DNA of 64,000 nucleotides from Agapanthus africanus (GCA_030015575.1 JASDDO010000001.1:321441595-321505594); one strand, 5' to 3'; positions 1-13,150 are shown, counted from the first letter of the stretch. Made by a program: numbers and translations. Notes: a model not told the origin generated them from the letters alone.

Positions 1-14
1 CCCGAATTTAAAAT

Positions 15-413
15 TTAACTACACGTACCTTCAAAAAGATGGGGGTATTTCTTTCTCATCTTTTCCTCGGTCTCCCAGGTGACCTCCTCGCTGTTCGGGC
101 CACGCCAAAGAACCTTGACGGACGGTATAATCTTCGACCTCAATTTCTTCACCTGCCAATCCAAAATGACCACCGGTTGCTCGGTGAATGAAATATCGCG
201 CTCCAGCTGGATCGTCTGGTGTTGAATCGCATGGGAAGGGTCATGAAGGTACTTGCGGAGCATCGAAACATGGAACACGGGGTGAACATCGGGGAAGCCG
301 GGCGGAAGAGCTAACCGATAAGTCACTGAACCGACACGCTCTAAGATCTCGAAGGGACCAACATATCTAGGACTAAGCTTCCCTTTCCGCCCAAATCTCA
401 TCACTCCCTTCAT
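15..413 (-). pseudogene. T1 integrase C-terminus with chromodomain-like tail
   Basis: A 132-residue segment, shifted in frame from the rest of integrase. The first half ([10 protein letters not shown]...[12 protein letters not shown]) is the GPY/F module of Gypsy integrases. The last 40 residues (VKVLWRG...[18 protein letters not shown]) match the chromodomain-like tail of Tekay/Del chromoviruses, which steers integration to heterochromatin. The stop codon at 15-17 ends the polyprotein; the remaining 14 bp are untranslated. Confidence 0.85.
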
Positions 414-1285
414 CGGCGCCTGTCAGCATATGATTTCTGCCTACTTTGTGCCGCTCTCATCCTGTCCCGAATCAGCTGTATCTTTTCGGTCGTCTCCTGT
501 ACGATCCGCAGCCCCAAAGTACTGCTCTCCCTGAGCTCTGTCCAACATACAGGCGATCGACATCTCCTCCCATATAAAGCCTCGAAAGGTGCCATCTGAA
601 TCGTCTCTTGGAAGCTATTATCGTAGGAGAACTAGATCAAGGGAAAATGACGATCCCAGCTACCACCGAAATCTAAAACACAAGCTCTGAGCATGTCCTC
701 AAGAGTCTGAATAGTACGCTCTAACTGACCGTCAATCTGCAGATGAAAAGCTATGCTAAAACTCAATCGGGTGCCCAAAGCCTCCTGAAATTTCTGCCAT
801 AATCGGTTGGTAAACTGGGTGCCCCGGTCGGACACAATGCAAGTCGGGACGCCATGCAGTCGCACGATCTCATCAATATAAACTTGGGCGTACTGAGCAA
901 ATCCAAAAGTTGTCTTAACTGGCAGAAAGTGAGCCACTTTCGTCAGTCGATCCACAATCACCCAAATAGAGTCATACCCTCGACTGGTCCTGGGTAGACC
1001 CATAATGAAGTCCATGGAGACCTGTTCCCACTTCCACTCAGGGATGGGCAAAGGCTGTAACTCGCCGGCTGTCCTCTGGTGCTCGGCCTTGACTTGCTGA
1101 CAAGTTAGGCATCTCGATACAAAGTCTGTAACATCCTTCTTCATCCCGTCCCACCAGTAAACCTCTCTCAAATCACGGTACATCTTGGTGGAACCTGGAT
1201 GCACACTGTACACTGATCTATGTGCCTCCTCAAGGATATTACGCCTCAGTCCCTCAGAATCTGGTATGCACAGTCGAGTCCCAAA
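410..1285 (-). pseudogene. int: T1 integrase, broken
   Basis: Gypsy integrase, which would insert the cDNA. The zinc-binding histidine/cysteine region (HPG...CLTC) is at about 1210-1090. The catalytic acidic residues are present in VSMDF, VSDRGTQF and DGQLERT. It is in the same frame as RT but separated by stops near 1284 (a CGA-to-TGA type change) and 629. The rest (595-410) carries the conserved MAPFEALYGRRCRSP stretch. Not functional as it stands. Confidence 0.86.
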
Positions 1286-3600
1286 TCAAAGTATCCCCTG
1301 ATCATCAATCACGAACTCGGAAACTCTGCCCTGCCAAATCTGCTCGATAATCTGTAAAATACGGGCATCAATGGACTGTGCCTCACGGATACGGTCAAGA
1401 AACTGTGGGCGTGCTCTGAAATGGGCCAGCTGTCCCCCTGTAGGAGTAAACTCGAACTGCACCCGGCTGTCACATAAAACCTGCAAATCCACCGTCGACT
1501 GCATCTGTACTGCGCTCAAACAAGATAGGCTACCTCCGGGTCTCCTACTCAAAGCATCTGCCACCACATTCGCCTTGCCCGGATGGTATAAAATCTCGCA
1601 GTCATAATCTTTCACCAACTCCATCCAACAGCGCTCTCTCAGATTTAGATCTCGCTGCTAAAAGATATACTTCATGCTCTTGTAGTCAGTGAATATCCGG
1701 CACAACTCGCCATATAGGTAATGTCTCCAGATCTTAAGTGCAAATACCACTGCAGCCATCTCTAAATCATGAGTGGGGTTATTCTGTTCGTGTTTCCTCA
1801 ACTGCCGAGAAGCATACCCGATAACTCTGTCATGCTGCATCAATACACAGCCTAGCCCCACTCGAGAAGCATCACAATATACCACAAAACCGCCCGATCC
1901 TGAAGGCAATGATAACACTGGTGCAGTAGTCAGACAAGACTTCAACTGCTGGAAACTATCCTGACATGCCTGGGTCCAATCAAAAGGAACCCCCTTCCGG
2001 GTCAACCCGGTCAACGGTGCAGCAATATGGGAGAAATCCTGGACAAAATGTCGATAATAGCAGGCCAGACCTAGAAAGCTACGAACCTCTATAACTGATA
2101 CCGGTCTAGGCCAATGCTGAACTGCCTCGATCTTCTTCGGGTCCACACAAATACCATCTCTCGTCACCATGTGACCCAAGAAGTCGACATTGTCTAGCCA
2201 AAATGCGTACTTGGAAAATTTGGCGAACAACTGATGCTCTCTCAACGTCTGCAATGTGATACGCAAGTGCTGCTCGTGCTCCTCCCGGCTCCGAGAATAA
2301 ACCAAGATGTCGTCAATGAAAACAATGATGAACTGATCAAGATACGGCCTGAATACACGGTTCATCAAGTCCATAAATGCTGCTGGGGCATTGGTGAGCC
2401 CGAACGACATCACCAAGAACTCATAATGACCATAACGTGTACGGAAAGTGGTCTTCGGAATATCCTCCTTCCGAACCCGCAACTGGTGATAACCTGACCG
2501 TAAATCAACCTTCGAGAAATACCCCGCACCCTGGAGCTGATCAAATAAGTCGTTAATGCGGGGTAGGGGATATCTGTTCCGCACAGTAACCCGGTTCAGC
2601 TGACGATAATCAATGCATAAGCGCATACTACCGTCCTTCTTCTTAACAAACAGGACAGGAGCACCCCAAGGTGACACACTCGGTCGGATAAGCCCTTTAT
2701 CCAGCAAGTCCTGTAACTGATCCTTCAGCTCTCTAAGCTCCGTCGGGGCCATCCGATAAGGCGGTATAGAGATAAGCCCCGAGCCGGGGATCAAGTCAAT
2801 GCAGAACTCAATCTCGCGCTTTGATGGCAGACCAGACAGCTCGTCAGGGAATACATCAGGAAACTCTCTCACAACAGGGACCTGGTCCAAAGGAACCGCT
2901 GTGGCGTTAGTATCACAAACATAGGCTAAGAATCCCTGACACCCTTTCCGCAAGAGCTGACCAGCGCGAAGAGAAGAAATCAAGCTGGGAAGGGTAGCGC
3001 TACGATCTCCCTGGATAACAAGAACCGGCTCACCAAGAAAACTGAATCTGACTGCCTTCTCACAGCAGTCCACAGATGCATAACAGGTGGCTAGCCAGTC
3101 CGTACCAAGAAGAACGTCGAATTCTAGCATATCGAGGAGAATCAAACCAATTGAAGAATCTCTCTCCCCGATACGAACAGGACACGATCGGTACACAAAA
3201 CGGGCAACAAACGACTCGCCTACCGGAGTAATAACGACAAGCTGCTGATCTAACGAAGAAGACTCTCGGCCCAACCTCGGTGGAAAGTATGTGGATACAT
3301 AAGAATGTGTGGAGTCTGGATCAAATAATACCCGTGCATCAAAAGAACATACTGGCAGAGTACCTGTCACGACGGCATTGGATGCCTGTGCATCCTGAGG
3401 AGTCAACGCGAACACTCGGGCCTGTCCACCACTAATAGCTAGCTGTCCTCTGCCTCTGCCTCTGCCTATGTCGCCTCGTCCTCTCTGAACCGGACCGCCA
3501 CACCCACGACCTCTAGGAGCATCTGCCTGGCGTAGAGTCTCATCAAGGGTAGGAAGTAGAGCACTCTGAGGAGGTGGTGAAGGTGGTAAGGTCACATGTG
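1286..3600 (-). pseudogene. pol: T1 protease, reverse transcriptase and RNase H, broken
   Basis: In the long frame ending at 4039, the aspartic protease lies around residue 240. Its active site reads D-P-D-S where the family has D-S-G, so it is probably inactive. RT spans about residues 420-620 with the catalytic FIDD box at 574-577. RNase H begins near YCDAS (721-725). The frame stops at 1658 in RNase H (the F*QRD region); the rest continues in frame at 1624-1286, ending in the usual LSRR before integrase. The order and spacing are normal for Gypsy. The breaks are point changes, not rearrangements. Confidence 0.87.
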
Positions 3601-3619
3601 GTACTGTCGCCGCGCCCTG

Positions 3620-4656
3620 ACGCCCTATGGTACAGTCTCTGATACGGTGATACTGACTCCTGCACCGAAAACATCCTGGCGACGACTGCTGGGTCTGCGG
3701 ATATGAACCAAATAACTGACCTCGTCTCAATCCTCTGCCGCCACCATCTTCCGGAAAGAATCTATCACGATGTCCACCCATCTGCCGTTGGGCTGGCGTA
3801 TTAGTACGAATCCTCTTCGGCCCAGAAACGACCGAAGTCTCAAAAATGCGCTCCTCCAAAAGTAAGGCTGCATCCATCGCGGCTGCGTATGTGTTAAAGT
3901 GTTGGGTGCCGATGGCAAGGAATAGCTGTGTGTCGAGTCCTCGTACAAACCTCTTTATCCTCTTCTTTTCAGTGTCTACTAGGTACGGAGCATATCGAGA
4001 CAACTGGGTAAACTGTATATCATACTCAGACACTGTCATCCTAGGAGTCTAGCGCAAAGACTCAAAACTACGGGCTCGAGCATCTCGGACACTCTCCGGA
4101 AGGAAACGGGCAAGAAATGCAGCTGTAAACTCGTCCCAGGTCATAGGAGGTAGACCTGCAGCTCGGCCTCTCTCTACTGAATCGTACCACGTCTGGGAAA
4201 GGCCCTCCAGACGAAACTCGCGAACTCCACCCAACTATCATCGGAACACCTCAACGAACGGCAAATCCTAGCCATCCTATCAAGAAATGCCTGTGGGTCC
4301 TCTGTCGCATCCGTACCGGTAAAAGCTGGAGGTCTTAGTCTCATAAACTCCTGTAGTGAAACAGGGATAGTCGCAGTAGTAGCAGGAGTAACCATCTGGA
4401 CAGGTACAATCATGGTCTGTGCGGTGGAAGGAACATCCTCGGATCTCTGTGCCCGACTGGACTCAACTAACGATCCCATCATCTGTCGCAACTCCTGCAT
4501 ACCGGCCTCTAATCTTGCAATACGGTCGGGAGAAGGCGGATCAATCTGACCCTGAGGGGTAGGCGTATCATCCCGCTCGATCCTCGCCTCAGACGAGCCA
4601 GCTCGAAGCTCATCCCTAGCGGCAGCCCGCTGAGCTCACGTAGTCTTTGGCGGCAT
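3620..4656 (-). pseudogene. gag: T1 gag (capsid/nucleocapsid), broken
   Basis: Gag should form the virus-like particle that packages element RNA. The start at 4656 gives MPPKTT, the usual beginning in this group, but the seventh codon is TGA (4636-4638), which looks like a decayed CGA. Capsid-type sequence follows (4500-4174), then a frame change near 4200, another stop near 4047, and capsid sequence again from 4039. A CCHC zinc knuckle (C-X2-C-X4-H-X4-C) lies at residues 123-136 of the 4039 frame, though the usual glycines are replaced. This cannot make a full Gag. Confidence 0.82.
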
Positions 4657-4875
4657 CGAAGCTGGAATAAGAAACATGAGCGATAAGAACATTGCAATTG
4701 AATCAAGGGATGCATGGAATCAAGGAAGAAATACAAGCAATTATGTCCTAAGGTCACTTAGGCGGAGTACCATATCGTAAATATGCTGCGGAACATACCC
4801 ACGCTATGCCACTCTGCTTAAGTCACCTACTCCATCTACCAAGGGTCGTTCTACACTCAGAAAGGTAAACCTACA
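4657..4875 (-). other. Short untranslated leader of T1
   Basis: About 220 bp between primer site and gag start. No ORF or structure was recognised. Confidence 0.6.
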
Positions 4876-4886
4876 CTCTGATACCA
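4876..4886 (-). other. Primer binding site of T1 (initiator tRNA-Met)
   Basis: The minus strand reads TGGTATCAGAG, the standard complement of the 3' end of plant initiator tRNA-Met, four bases inside the LTR end. Confidence 0.85.
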
Positions 4887-4890
4887 ACTT

Positions 4891-7800
4891 TGTCACGACC
4901 CGAAGGTACGGAACGTGACTGGCACTTAGATTACGAGACGTCTAAAAGAGTAACGTAACCTAAGTCAGCCAAAGCCGAGAAAATCTAAACCATAAACAAT
5001 AAGAGTGAAGGAAACTTTTCATGAAAACGACTTTAAAATCAATTAAGTTGCATTAACCCCTTTTTAAAAGCATCAAAAATTTCCGAAAATTTCGGCAGAG
5101 TCTCCTTTGTAAATACTAGCCCCCAAAATGGGTACAACAAGATATATAAACCTGTAATAACAAAATGGCACCCCCAAGCAGGAGCTAACTCTTCGCCCAA
5201 GGGGAGCTAACTCTTCGCCCAAGGCGGATCACAACCACATGCGATATATATGCAATATCAGGCAAATAAGCATAAAGAAATGAAAAAAATAAGAAAAACA
5301 CAACATCGGCTCAAGTGAGCTCGACCCCAGAAAAACCACATATACAAAAATCTCTCAGTCTCAACACTAGGTCGCATATACAAATAAGAAGTGGTAGATG
5401 GAGAATACTAGATACAATGATAGTACAAAAAGAGATAAAGTGTCCTCACAACCTACCTATGAGCAATGTCACGAGTCTGAGCAAAAGGAGCCAATGATAA
5501 GATAAGCCCGCCGCTACAAGGCTGACGGGTCCGACCTGTAAGACACTGTGGCACAACGGGGGTGAGTTGCCGGCTCGTGAGTAGAATATAATATCTAATA
5601 AGGCTATCGTAAGAAGGCACACAAATGCGTCACAACATGTATATCTAGATGTGATGTAATGCCACTAGTATGTATGCACATGTATGCAACATCAATACGA
5701 AATCTTTAAGTGTTTAAAATACTATAAGCTCTGCCTTCTTAACAAAAAAAAAGAAATATCTGTGCAATAGCTAAAGTACCATCAATGAAATCATCTGAAA
5801 ACCGTGTCAAGCATTGACACCAAATATAGAAATATATCTCAATGTCTCACTATATCAATATCTCAATACATTGGGCTCCGTCAGTCCGGATCGGCCCATA
5901 TCATCAAATCTCATGACAACGGTCGGTATCCTCCGGAAATCCGCCATGCCAGACATCACCGGTAGATAGTCTTACCCAGCCAGGCTCATCGTCTACAACT
6001 CGATCTTCTTGCCCCGGGGTACCATACCGGGCCCACCATGTACCCGAGACGATTCATCCACTCCTCGAATAGGGTCTCGAAATCCAACAGAAAATATGAA
6101 TACTCATGGTAGATGACACATACATCACGAGAAAACCACAACTTTATTTTTAAAATGATAATAATAAGCTTTTGTTAAATTCTTGCGGTTTTCCCAAAAT
6201 CCAGAAATCGCATCAATACTGAAATCCTCAATAAAATCATACTAACCAACATGTTGCATATGATAAATGTTTATGATATCAAAGGTATGCAATTGATTTG
6301 TGACTAGGAATCTATACAAGCATGATGACGATATAAAGTATATACATGCTATGCAATTCAATGTATCATGTATGATGCAAGTGTTAATACTGAACTAAAC
6401 AGGTTCTACAGTGCTCGTGGCATAGCAATTACCAAAGGCGTGTGTGACACATGAATAGTGTGCGTGTAACATGATTTAATGGTAAAGGTGTACATGTCCT
6501 AAGAGGTGACATCACACATGTGTATATGGATAACCATGCAATGCCAGCAGACGGATAGCTATAAGGATATGCAATGAATGAGATGGTTAACTAACTAACT
6601 AGGCATATAGTTGCAGTAATAACGTGATCCTAACTATGGAGCGCCTCGCTCCATCCAGAAGATTCCCCCATAGATGTATACATCTACTCACCTGGACGCC
6701 TCGCTAATCTGATCCAACCACCGCTTTGCCTTTGCGCTCCACGTCCGATGTTTCCGCAACCGATCCTAAAATTGCATAACACACGACATAAGATTAAACA
6801 TCATGGAACGATGCAAGTCACAATATGAAAAGATCAACGCCCACAAGTTAGGCACAACGTGCACTCGGTGTGCGGAAAACACACGAAAATCACTAAAAGC
6901 TTAACTAAAATCGTCGTTTCGGGGCAACCGTCAAAACTAAAACCCGACTAAACCAAACTCTGCATTCGTACACCCTACAAGTCGTAGTAGATGCTAAAAG
7001 TATCGTCACGATATCGCAAATAAATCACTTCCTAATTTTAAGAAAAACCTAGTAAGCATTCACATACAAATTTTGATGCAAACCTCGCGAATTAACGATT
7101 TAGCGTTCACAAACTAGCACAAACGTCCGATCCAACCTACTAGATGGCCACATCACTAACTTAAATCCACATATCATACTTCAAACCCTAATTACAACTC
7201 CAACCCTCTTCTAGAATTTCATTAAACATGGAATTATAACCAAAATAGCACTTTAAAATTCTAAATTAGCATATTTAACTACCAAATTAACAACTAGATT
7301 AAAATTATACCTCCCAAGTGTTGATCCCCTTGCACTTAGCCTTCAAAGTTGCCTCTTTTCTCTTTGCTTTAAACCAATTAGGGTTTAGGAAGAGGTGGAA
7401 TAGGGTTTAGGTTTGAATTAGTGAAGGAATTTGTGAATTTTGTGGATTTTTGGTTGATTTTTGGATGGAATTTGAAGCAAGAAAATGGGGAAAGAGGGGG
7501 GCTTGCTGCTGTAGGTGGCTCGGCCAGAGCTAAAGAGGAGAGGAGAGTGGGGAAAAGTGTGGAAAATTCTACAAAAAAAGCATCTTCAATGGTCAATTAA
7601 TGCATATCACATCAAATTTTACAAAAAAAACCCCATTTTAAATTCATTTTTGATTTAATTTTTAAACCATAGAACTACAAATCTTGAAAAGTCTTGATAA
7701 AATTTTACTAACACTAGATTTTAGTTTATAATGTTTCCTAATTATGTAATTTACCCATTTAAATTTGTATTTATCACCAATTTAATGTATTTTTAAAAGC

Positions 7801-8015
7801 TTAAAATAATATTAAAAATAATTAATTAAGGAATTTTTTTTAAATAACTAGAAATTTTTAAGTGACAATTTAGTGACCAAATTCTAGCAATATCTTATTT
7901 AAATTTTGTATAATTAGGCCTATATTGAAAAATACTTATTTTGACTTTTTATGGAAAAGTCTGATTATTTTTCCGATTATCGAAAAACTGCCTAAACGAT
8001 TTTCGAAGCGTTACA
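4891..8015 (-). repeat. 5' LTR of T1 (3125 bp)
   Basis: It starts tgtcacgacc next to the primer site and ends cgttaca, giving TG...CA ends when read on the minus strand. A diverged copy of the same LTR family with the same ends lies at 17405-21086. No gene is visible; open frames here, such as 7378-7596, are chance. The 3' part (on the plus strand about 7560-8000) is AT-rich. Confidence 0.88.
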
Positions 8016-8104
8016 CTGGAGCGAGACCCAACGTTTCCCAGCTCAGTATAACAAGCGGGTTCGGTCAATACATCCGTATTATTATCTTGATTAAGGCGTG
8101 ACAT
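8016..8104 (-). CDS. Start of a small ORF at the gag position of Copia A, cut by T1
   Basis: It starts at ATG 8104-8102 and reads M-S-RLNQDNNTDVL and on for 29 codons before T1 interrupts it. Homologous ORFs start at 16454 (B) and 58248 (D). The start codon context aligns with the gag start of Copia C (44799), and M-T/S/P-x-L is shared, but after about four codons no resemblance to Gag remains. Most differences among the three copies change the amino acid, so protein-level constraint is not supported. It may be a leader ORF left by loss of gag. Confidence 0.45.
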
Positions 8105-8551
8105 GGTCGATACCTAGAGAAAGAGAAGAAAACACTCAGCGTATGCTCTTACAAAATTAGATTGGTTATTAATATATCTAATCAGGATGGCTCCCACTGT
8201 TTTGATCAAATCTTCCTTCAAACCCTAAAAGGAAAGACTAGCCGGGATTAATTACAACTTACAAGTTCTCCAATCTTTCGGCCAGGCCAGTATCGGTACT
8301 TTGAGGGAGGTTCCCCATGCTTTTGCACGTACCTAATTAAAATAAACCTTATTTTCCCAGAGGCATAACCCCGTTAACACCTTTCTAGACACCTACTTGA
8401 TCGACTGATTGTAATGTGTAAAACTCTCCCCGGTGTAACTCTTACTCACAGTGGGTATCGGGATCCAACTATCTCATAGGAGGTATGCAATCTCATTGCA
8501 AATTTCAACGCTTGAAATTCCCGATAATGTTTTACCCCTAGTGACTTATGA

Positions 8552-8745
8552 CCTTAACTATGGTCAACAAATCATAAGCACTAGTCAAGTTCTATCTGTT
8601 CATTTCGTGATTAATTAGACCCACCCACATGACCCTTAACTATGATCAACAAAGTCACATGACAGACCTAATTAATCCCATCATATGCTATGTAGGAAGA
8701 CATCACTTAGCTACCGCACACTGCGCCTTAACTAAGGTCAACAAA
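8552..8745 (-). repeat. Three leader repeats of Copia A
   Basis: Copies at 8552-8571 (ccttaactatggtcaacaaa), 8634-8653 and 8726-8745, differing by one base each. The first is flanked by cttatga/tcataag, a possible stem. Equivalent triplets occur in B, C and D. Confidence 0.8.
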
Positions 8746-10783
8746 CGTAGCACGAATACTAAGTACTCTACTTCCTAAAATGACGGAGGGCTACGACAAG
8801 TTTTTAAGAAAACCTTTTGCGTAATGAACTTGATATCGTCGTAGAATCGAGTGATTTCGAAATGGAGTGTTTTTGAGGCTTTTACTAGTTTTGCTAAAGA
8901 GGTCACTCCCGGTGAAGAGATCTCGGCTCTTTCCTTATCGAATAAGGTGCAGGATATTTCACAAATACCACTGTGCAAAGAAAAAACTATAAAAGGAATC
9001 AAAAGACAAACCGAGGGTTGTAGCATCTACCAGTTATTGCTAAAGAGGTCACTCCCGGTGAAGGGATCTCGGCTCTTTCCTTATCAAATATGGTGCTGGA
9101 TATTTTAAAAGAAATACCGCTATGCAAAGCAAAAAATAGAGCTACATGTTTTCGAAAATTCGATTCCACAAAATCTTTAGGTTTCTTTTAATTCATTAAT
9201 CTCATTAATGAAGACCCATTTATTATGCTTCCTAAGCATCAGATATGAAACGAAAGCAGCAATATTAATTATATCTCATATATATAATATAGGCGTTCGT
9301 CTCAAAATATAATCAATGATCACATCACAGAATATCGTAGCAGAATAAAAACATATCAAATATTGGATATACTAGAATTTCCGTGTTTTATTTTAAGCCT
9401 GTATAAAACATGGATTCCATGGTCGTGATGAATAGCCAATCCCACACCCCTAGACCCCTACGAGAGCGGAAAGCAACCCTACAAATTCTAGAGTTAGGAG
9501 AGCTGGTCTCGACTCCTTGAGATGGTCTCCCACTGGACCCTAGAACCTGGTTACTTGTGCTCCTCGCCTTGGGTCTATCCTAATGCGGAAAAGTAAATAA
9601 TATACAATGGTGATATCATCCTCAACCAGGAAGTGCCCCAATAAAAGACTATTACATACATTGAATTTTACATGAATGAAAATGAAAAACTCTCATCTCA
9701 CATAAAACCCCCAGCTATTCAAAACACGATGATCCAATAAAACATATCACAGCAACACATAACATCACATGTCATCAACGTAAGTAAATATGCGTATCCC
9801 AATTGTCGTTGACATATAGCAACGAAACCAGTGATACACCACATATTACACTTACGGTCGCAGAAATGAAAGTGAAAAACTACAACAATTGGAATCCGCA
9901 ATCACCTTAGACATCATAAACCCAACGTATCACATACTTTGGATTTAATGCCTAACCAAATGAATTCCTTAAACATCGCATGCCTAATAATTATAAACCC
10001 CGCATTTTAGTCTCAATCTCGGAAATACTTTTCAATGTCTAGTCGGGTAATTCATCAAGATTCCCGATGTCCTGATCGAATGCTCATCGGAAACTTTAGT
10101 AGACGGCCGCACCTCCGATGCCGTCGACGAAGTGCACTAAGGCGGAACACCGCTGCCGCGAGCACCCGAACGGATGCTTTTGGCGACGGGGTTCTCCTAC
10201 AGTCACTGGGTCGGGGCTATGGGGAGTGGCTATCTATTAAGTTACCCGGCAAGTATCCGCGTACACTATATGATTGCGATGGACTTTTGATCTCATCAAA
10301 ACCCCGTGGCAACCGATCATCTGAGACTAAACTGCTAGATTTATAACATTCAAACTAGTTATCTCATAACTACATTTGTGGACTCCAAATATTGTTTCCC
10401 ATCACATAATATCCGGACGACGTTAAACTTTTCGATCGATTTATCAAAGTCCCACAATTTTCCGACAGCTCAACACTTGAGCACAGTTCAATAATACCCA
10501 GAAGATGCCATAGTACCTATGCACCAGCCGTAGAAGGGCAAACCCAAGCCTCACTCATGTCCCCACGGAACTATGGCAAACCCTAAGGTTTGACCGCGGT
10601 TCCGCGATCCAAAAAAGTCGGGTTAGGGTTTCATTTTTCTAGAAGGTTCATAGGATCACTTGCATGTTTTTCCGAATATGTTAAACTTGGAAAAAAATGG
10701 GTTTTTGTCATTCGATCGAACTTTTTAACTTCGTCTAGATAACATGCGAATGACCCGAAACAATGTTAAAACTACGAATACGA

Positions 10784-12790
10784 TGTTGGATATAGTGCCC
10801 TCAGAGTCAATTATAGGATCACAAGCACTTGATTGCAATGATTGAGGGAGGATCTATGCCGGCAGGACAGTCTTACTCGAGATGATAGTATGCTATCTGG
10901 TTTATCTTTATCATCGTGTACTGCTTTAGGTGACCTTACAGGTCGCTATTGCACGCTGATAGAGCCCTTAGGATTCTTGCTTGACGGCCAGCAGTATGAT
11001 GGCGATCATATACGTGGGAGCTGGGGTCTATAAGCACATCCTTAAAAGGTCCCTAGTCATGGGAGTTTCGAGACAAGGCATCGATACTCCGGAGTAGACT
11101 AGTGTATATAGTCGAGACCCCGACGAGGGGCGGTGGCCGGTCTCACAAGCCACTGGTGTCAGTTGGTTCACCTAAGATGTATACATGTGCTCATTGGGTT
11201 ATGAGTACACCGGACAGGACTCGCCGGGAACATGCTAGTTGGTATTATACCTAGCGTTAGATAGCAGTTCCCTGGTGACATGTGTACAGGTTAGTTCATC
11301 GACCTGAGATCATCATTTGTCTCGTGTGAGTTCCCACTGTACTTTGATTACTACCCTACCACGGCTCAAAGGAGTCGTCCAAACAGGTTTTAGTTGGGTA
11401 CAGTCCCGAGCCACATGGAGGCAGTGAGCGGATCGGCAGGGGTTCGTCTCTCCCGGTATTAGGGGTGAGATCGCGCTGTGTCTAGGAGAGCCATTACATG
11501 AAGTCCTTGGCCAAGGCAGGAGATTTACTGGTAGGTATTCCAGTAGTATCTCAAGGTGTTCTGGGCTACACTCCGATACGACTTGTACCGCTTTTGGGGG
11601 TCTGACTTTTACCAACCCCCTTGGCCCGACATGCGATGCTCATAGACGAACGGACCGGACTGTACGGATATTGTCACTGACAGGCTCAGTAGTGTGTCAG
11701 GATGAGTTCGCTCATCGACGTCCCTTTTGGTCAATACCTGGTAGCCTGTTACGTATAGCTAGTACTTCTGACGTGCTGGTGGTTAAATCCACAGCCAAGG
11801 TATTGACGAGTCTTTAAAATCCCCCACAGACAGTTTCTCAAGTTTCGGGCGAAACGTTGTAGAGGCCGTATGATATATGGCAGGGTTCGATCTTATACGT
11901 ACGGTATTGCACGAATCATGATCGGACGGATCATACTAGTGGGCTTTGGTTTAAGCCGGATCCTAGTATTAGATTTGTTGGATTACTTTAGTTTCATCGC
12001 ATTCGCATTCGGTCGGAATGCGGATGCAGGTATGTATATACTGGTGAGAGGTATCCTTGTGATCCGTCACGTGTTTACTTTAGATGTTGCCGTATGTTTT
12101 TGTTGTGGAAAACATTTGGATTAATGTTTGCTTATGAAAATAATGAGCTAGAATTCATCATGAGATGCATTAATGAGACATGGACATATATTATGACTCA
12201 TGGTCTCTTTTTTGTGAAATATGTCACATTAGAGGATTGATTTGGGTCTTGATTTGATGAGAGGGGAGAGAGGGGCAGCCAAGGGTGAGGTTGGATCTCA
12301 TATTATTCTACTCTCTCACTCTTATTTTAGAAAAGACATAACAAAAGAAAAGAGTTTCTTCTTCTTCTTCCTCTAGCTCATAGCTTCCATTAATGGAAAC
12401 ACCTTCAACCTCCATCCAAGCAATGGATGCAAGAGACAAAGTGATCATAAACATTCTCTACAACACCTTGGACACGTCGGCTAGCACACTTCGTGCCCGA
12501 GTTGCTTCGGATGAAGCGGGAGCCCGTAAAAAGACTCGTAGATGTGGTGCTCTTTCCGACGAGGAGATGAAGACCGGAGATGCCGTATGGAGCTTGGGAT
12601 GGTGGCCGAAGACCGAAGGACACGGATCGCTCGGTATAGCATTCTACCCCTTCTCTTGATAGCTAGTAGTAGGTTAATGGTCCGATCCGGGTTTTAAGCA
12701 TATGATAGCGCCGGTTTTCTAGTTTGAAAAAGTTTTTGTTTCCGCAATTTGGCCTCGTACAGACGGCCGGGGCGCTACCGTACACTTACA
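10784..12790 (+). mobile_element. K: solo Copia LTR (2007 bp) with 5-bp target duplication
   Basis: Begins tgttggatatag and ends cacttaca, flanked by tacga at 10779-10783 and 12791-12795. The uninterrupted version of the site (gaatacgaaacactcc) is in Copia B near 22780. It lacks internal sequence, so it arose by LTR-LTR recombination. It is in plus orientation and the same family as LTRs F, H and J, with the hairpins at 11933-11969 and 11999-12027. No gene; the frame at 12393-12659 is not conserved. Confidence 0.92.
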
Positions 12791-13135
12791 TACGAAACAC
12801 TCCGAATTGTTTATAGTGTAAGATTACATCACATGCAAAATTAGCAAAAACAAACAACACCTGAAATATCAAAACCCAGTCACTTGAACACAGGCAAAAA
12901 ATCAGGGGGTGAGCTCGGATTTTGGCCGAGATCTAGGGTATGGTGCTCGGCCAATTTTTCTCCAAATTGCCTCAAATTTTGTCGGTGTTCATGTTATATC
13001 ATATATATCACTCTGTACTTGTTTAAAATTTTTTTGACAAATATTTAAAATCGACAGAAACAGGATTTCGCAGTTTCAAGTTTCGGAGTTGTTTCGGTTT
13101 CGTAATCTTAACAAAATCCTTATAAATTTCTAGCA

Positions 13136-13149
13136 TGGCTCTGATACCA
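13136..13149 (-). other. Primer binding site of Copia A (initiator tRNA-Met)
   Basis: The minus strand reads TGGTATCAGAGCCA. One base separates it from the LTR end. Confidence 0.85.
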
Positions 13150-13150
13150 C

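Larger units (their letters stand above)
1..8015 (-). mobile_element. T1: Tekay/Del-type chromovirus (Ty3/Gypsy), 3' LTR beyond the left edge
   Basis: An LTR retrotransposon read right to left: 5' LTR, tRNA-Met primer site, gag, protease, RT, RNase H, integrase and a C-terminal chromodomain-like segment. The order protease-RT-RNase H-integrase shows Gypsy, and the tail plus the LTR of about 3.1 kb fit the Tekay/Del chromovirus group. The coding part is in one frame from 4234 to about 410 but broken by in-frame stops, with further frame changes near 4200 and 410. The right end abuts the leader of Copia A, so T1 inserted there; the left target duplication is outside the window, and the right flank is ctgga (8016-8020). 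Confidence 0.88.
8105..13135 (-). other. Untranslated leader of Copia A (about 3 kb without solo LTR K)
   Basis: Non-coding sequence between primer site and the small ORF. It contains three copies of a 20-nt repeat (8552, 8634, 8726), a duplicated module starting ttgctaaagaggtcactccc (8891 and 9037), and a hairpin with arms around 10564-10606. Solo LTR K interrupts it at 10784-12790. No convincing ORF is present. Confidence 0.75.

Noticed and set aside
7378..7596. 72-codon frame in the T1 LTR
   Set aside because: Low-complexity translation of LTR sequence with no domain and no counterpart in LTR T2.
8552..8745. CRISPR-like array (regularly spaced short repeats in leaders)
   Set aside because: Only three copies, with spacers conserved between elements, in plant retrotransposon leaders.
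12393..12659. 88-codon open frame in solo LTR K
   Set aside because: It lies inside an LTR and the other LTR copies do not keep the frame.
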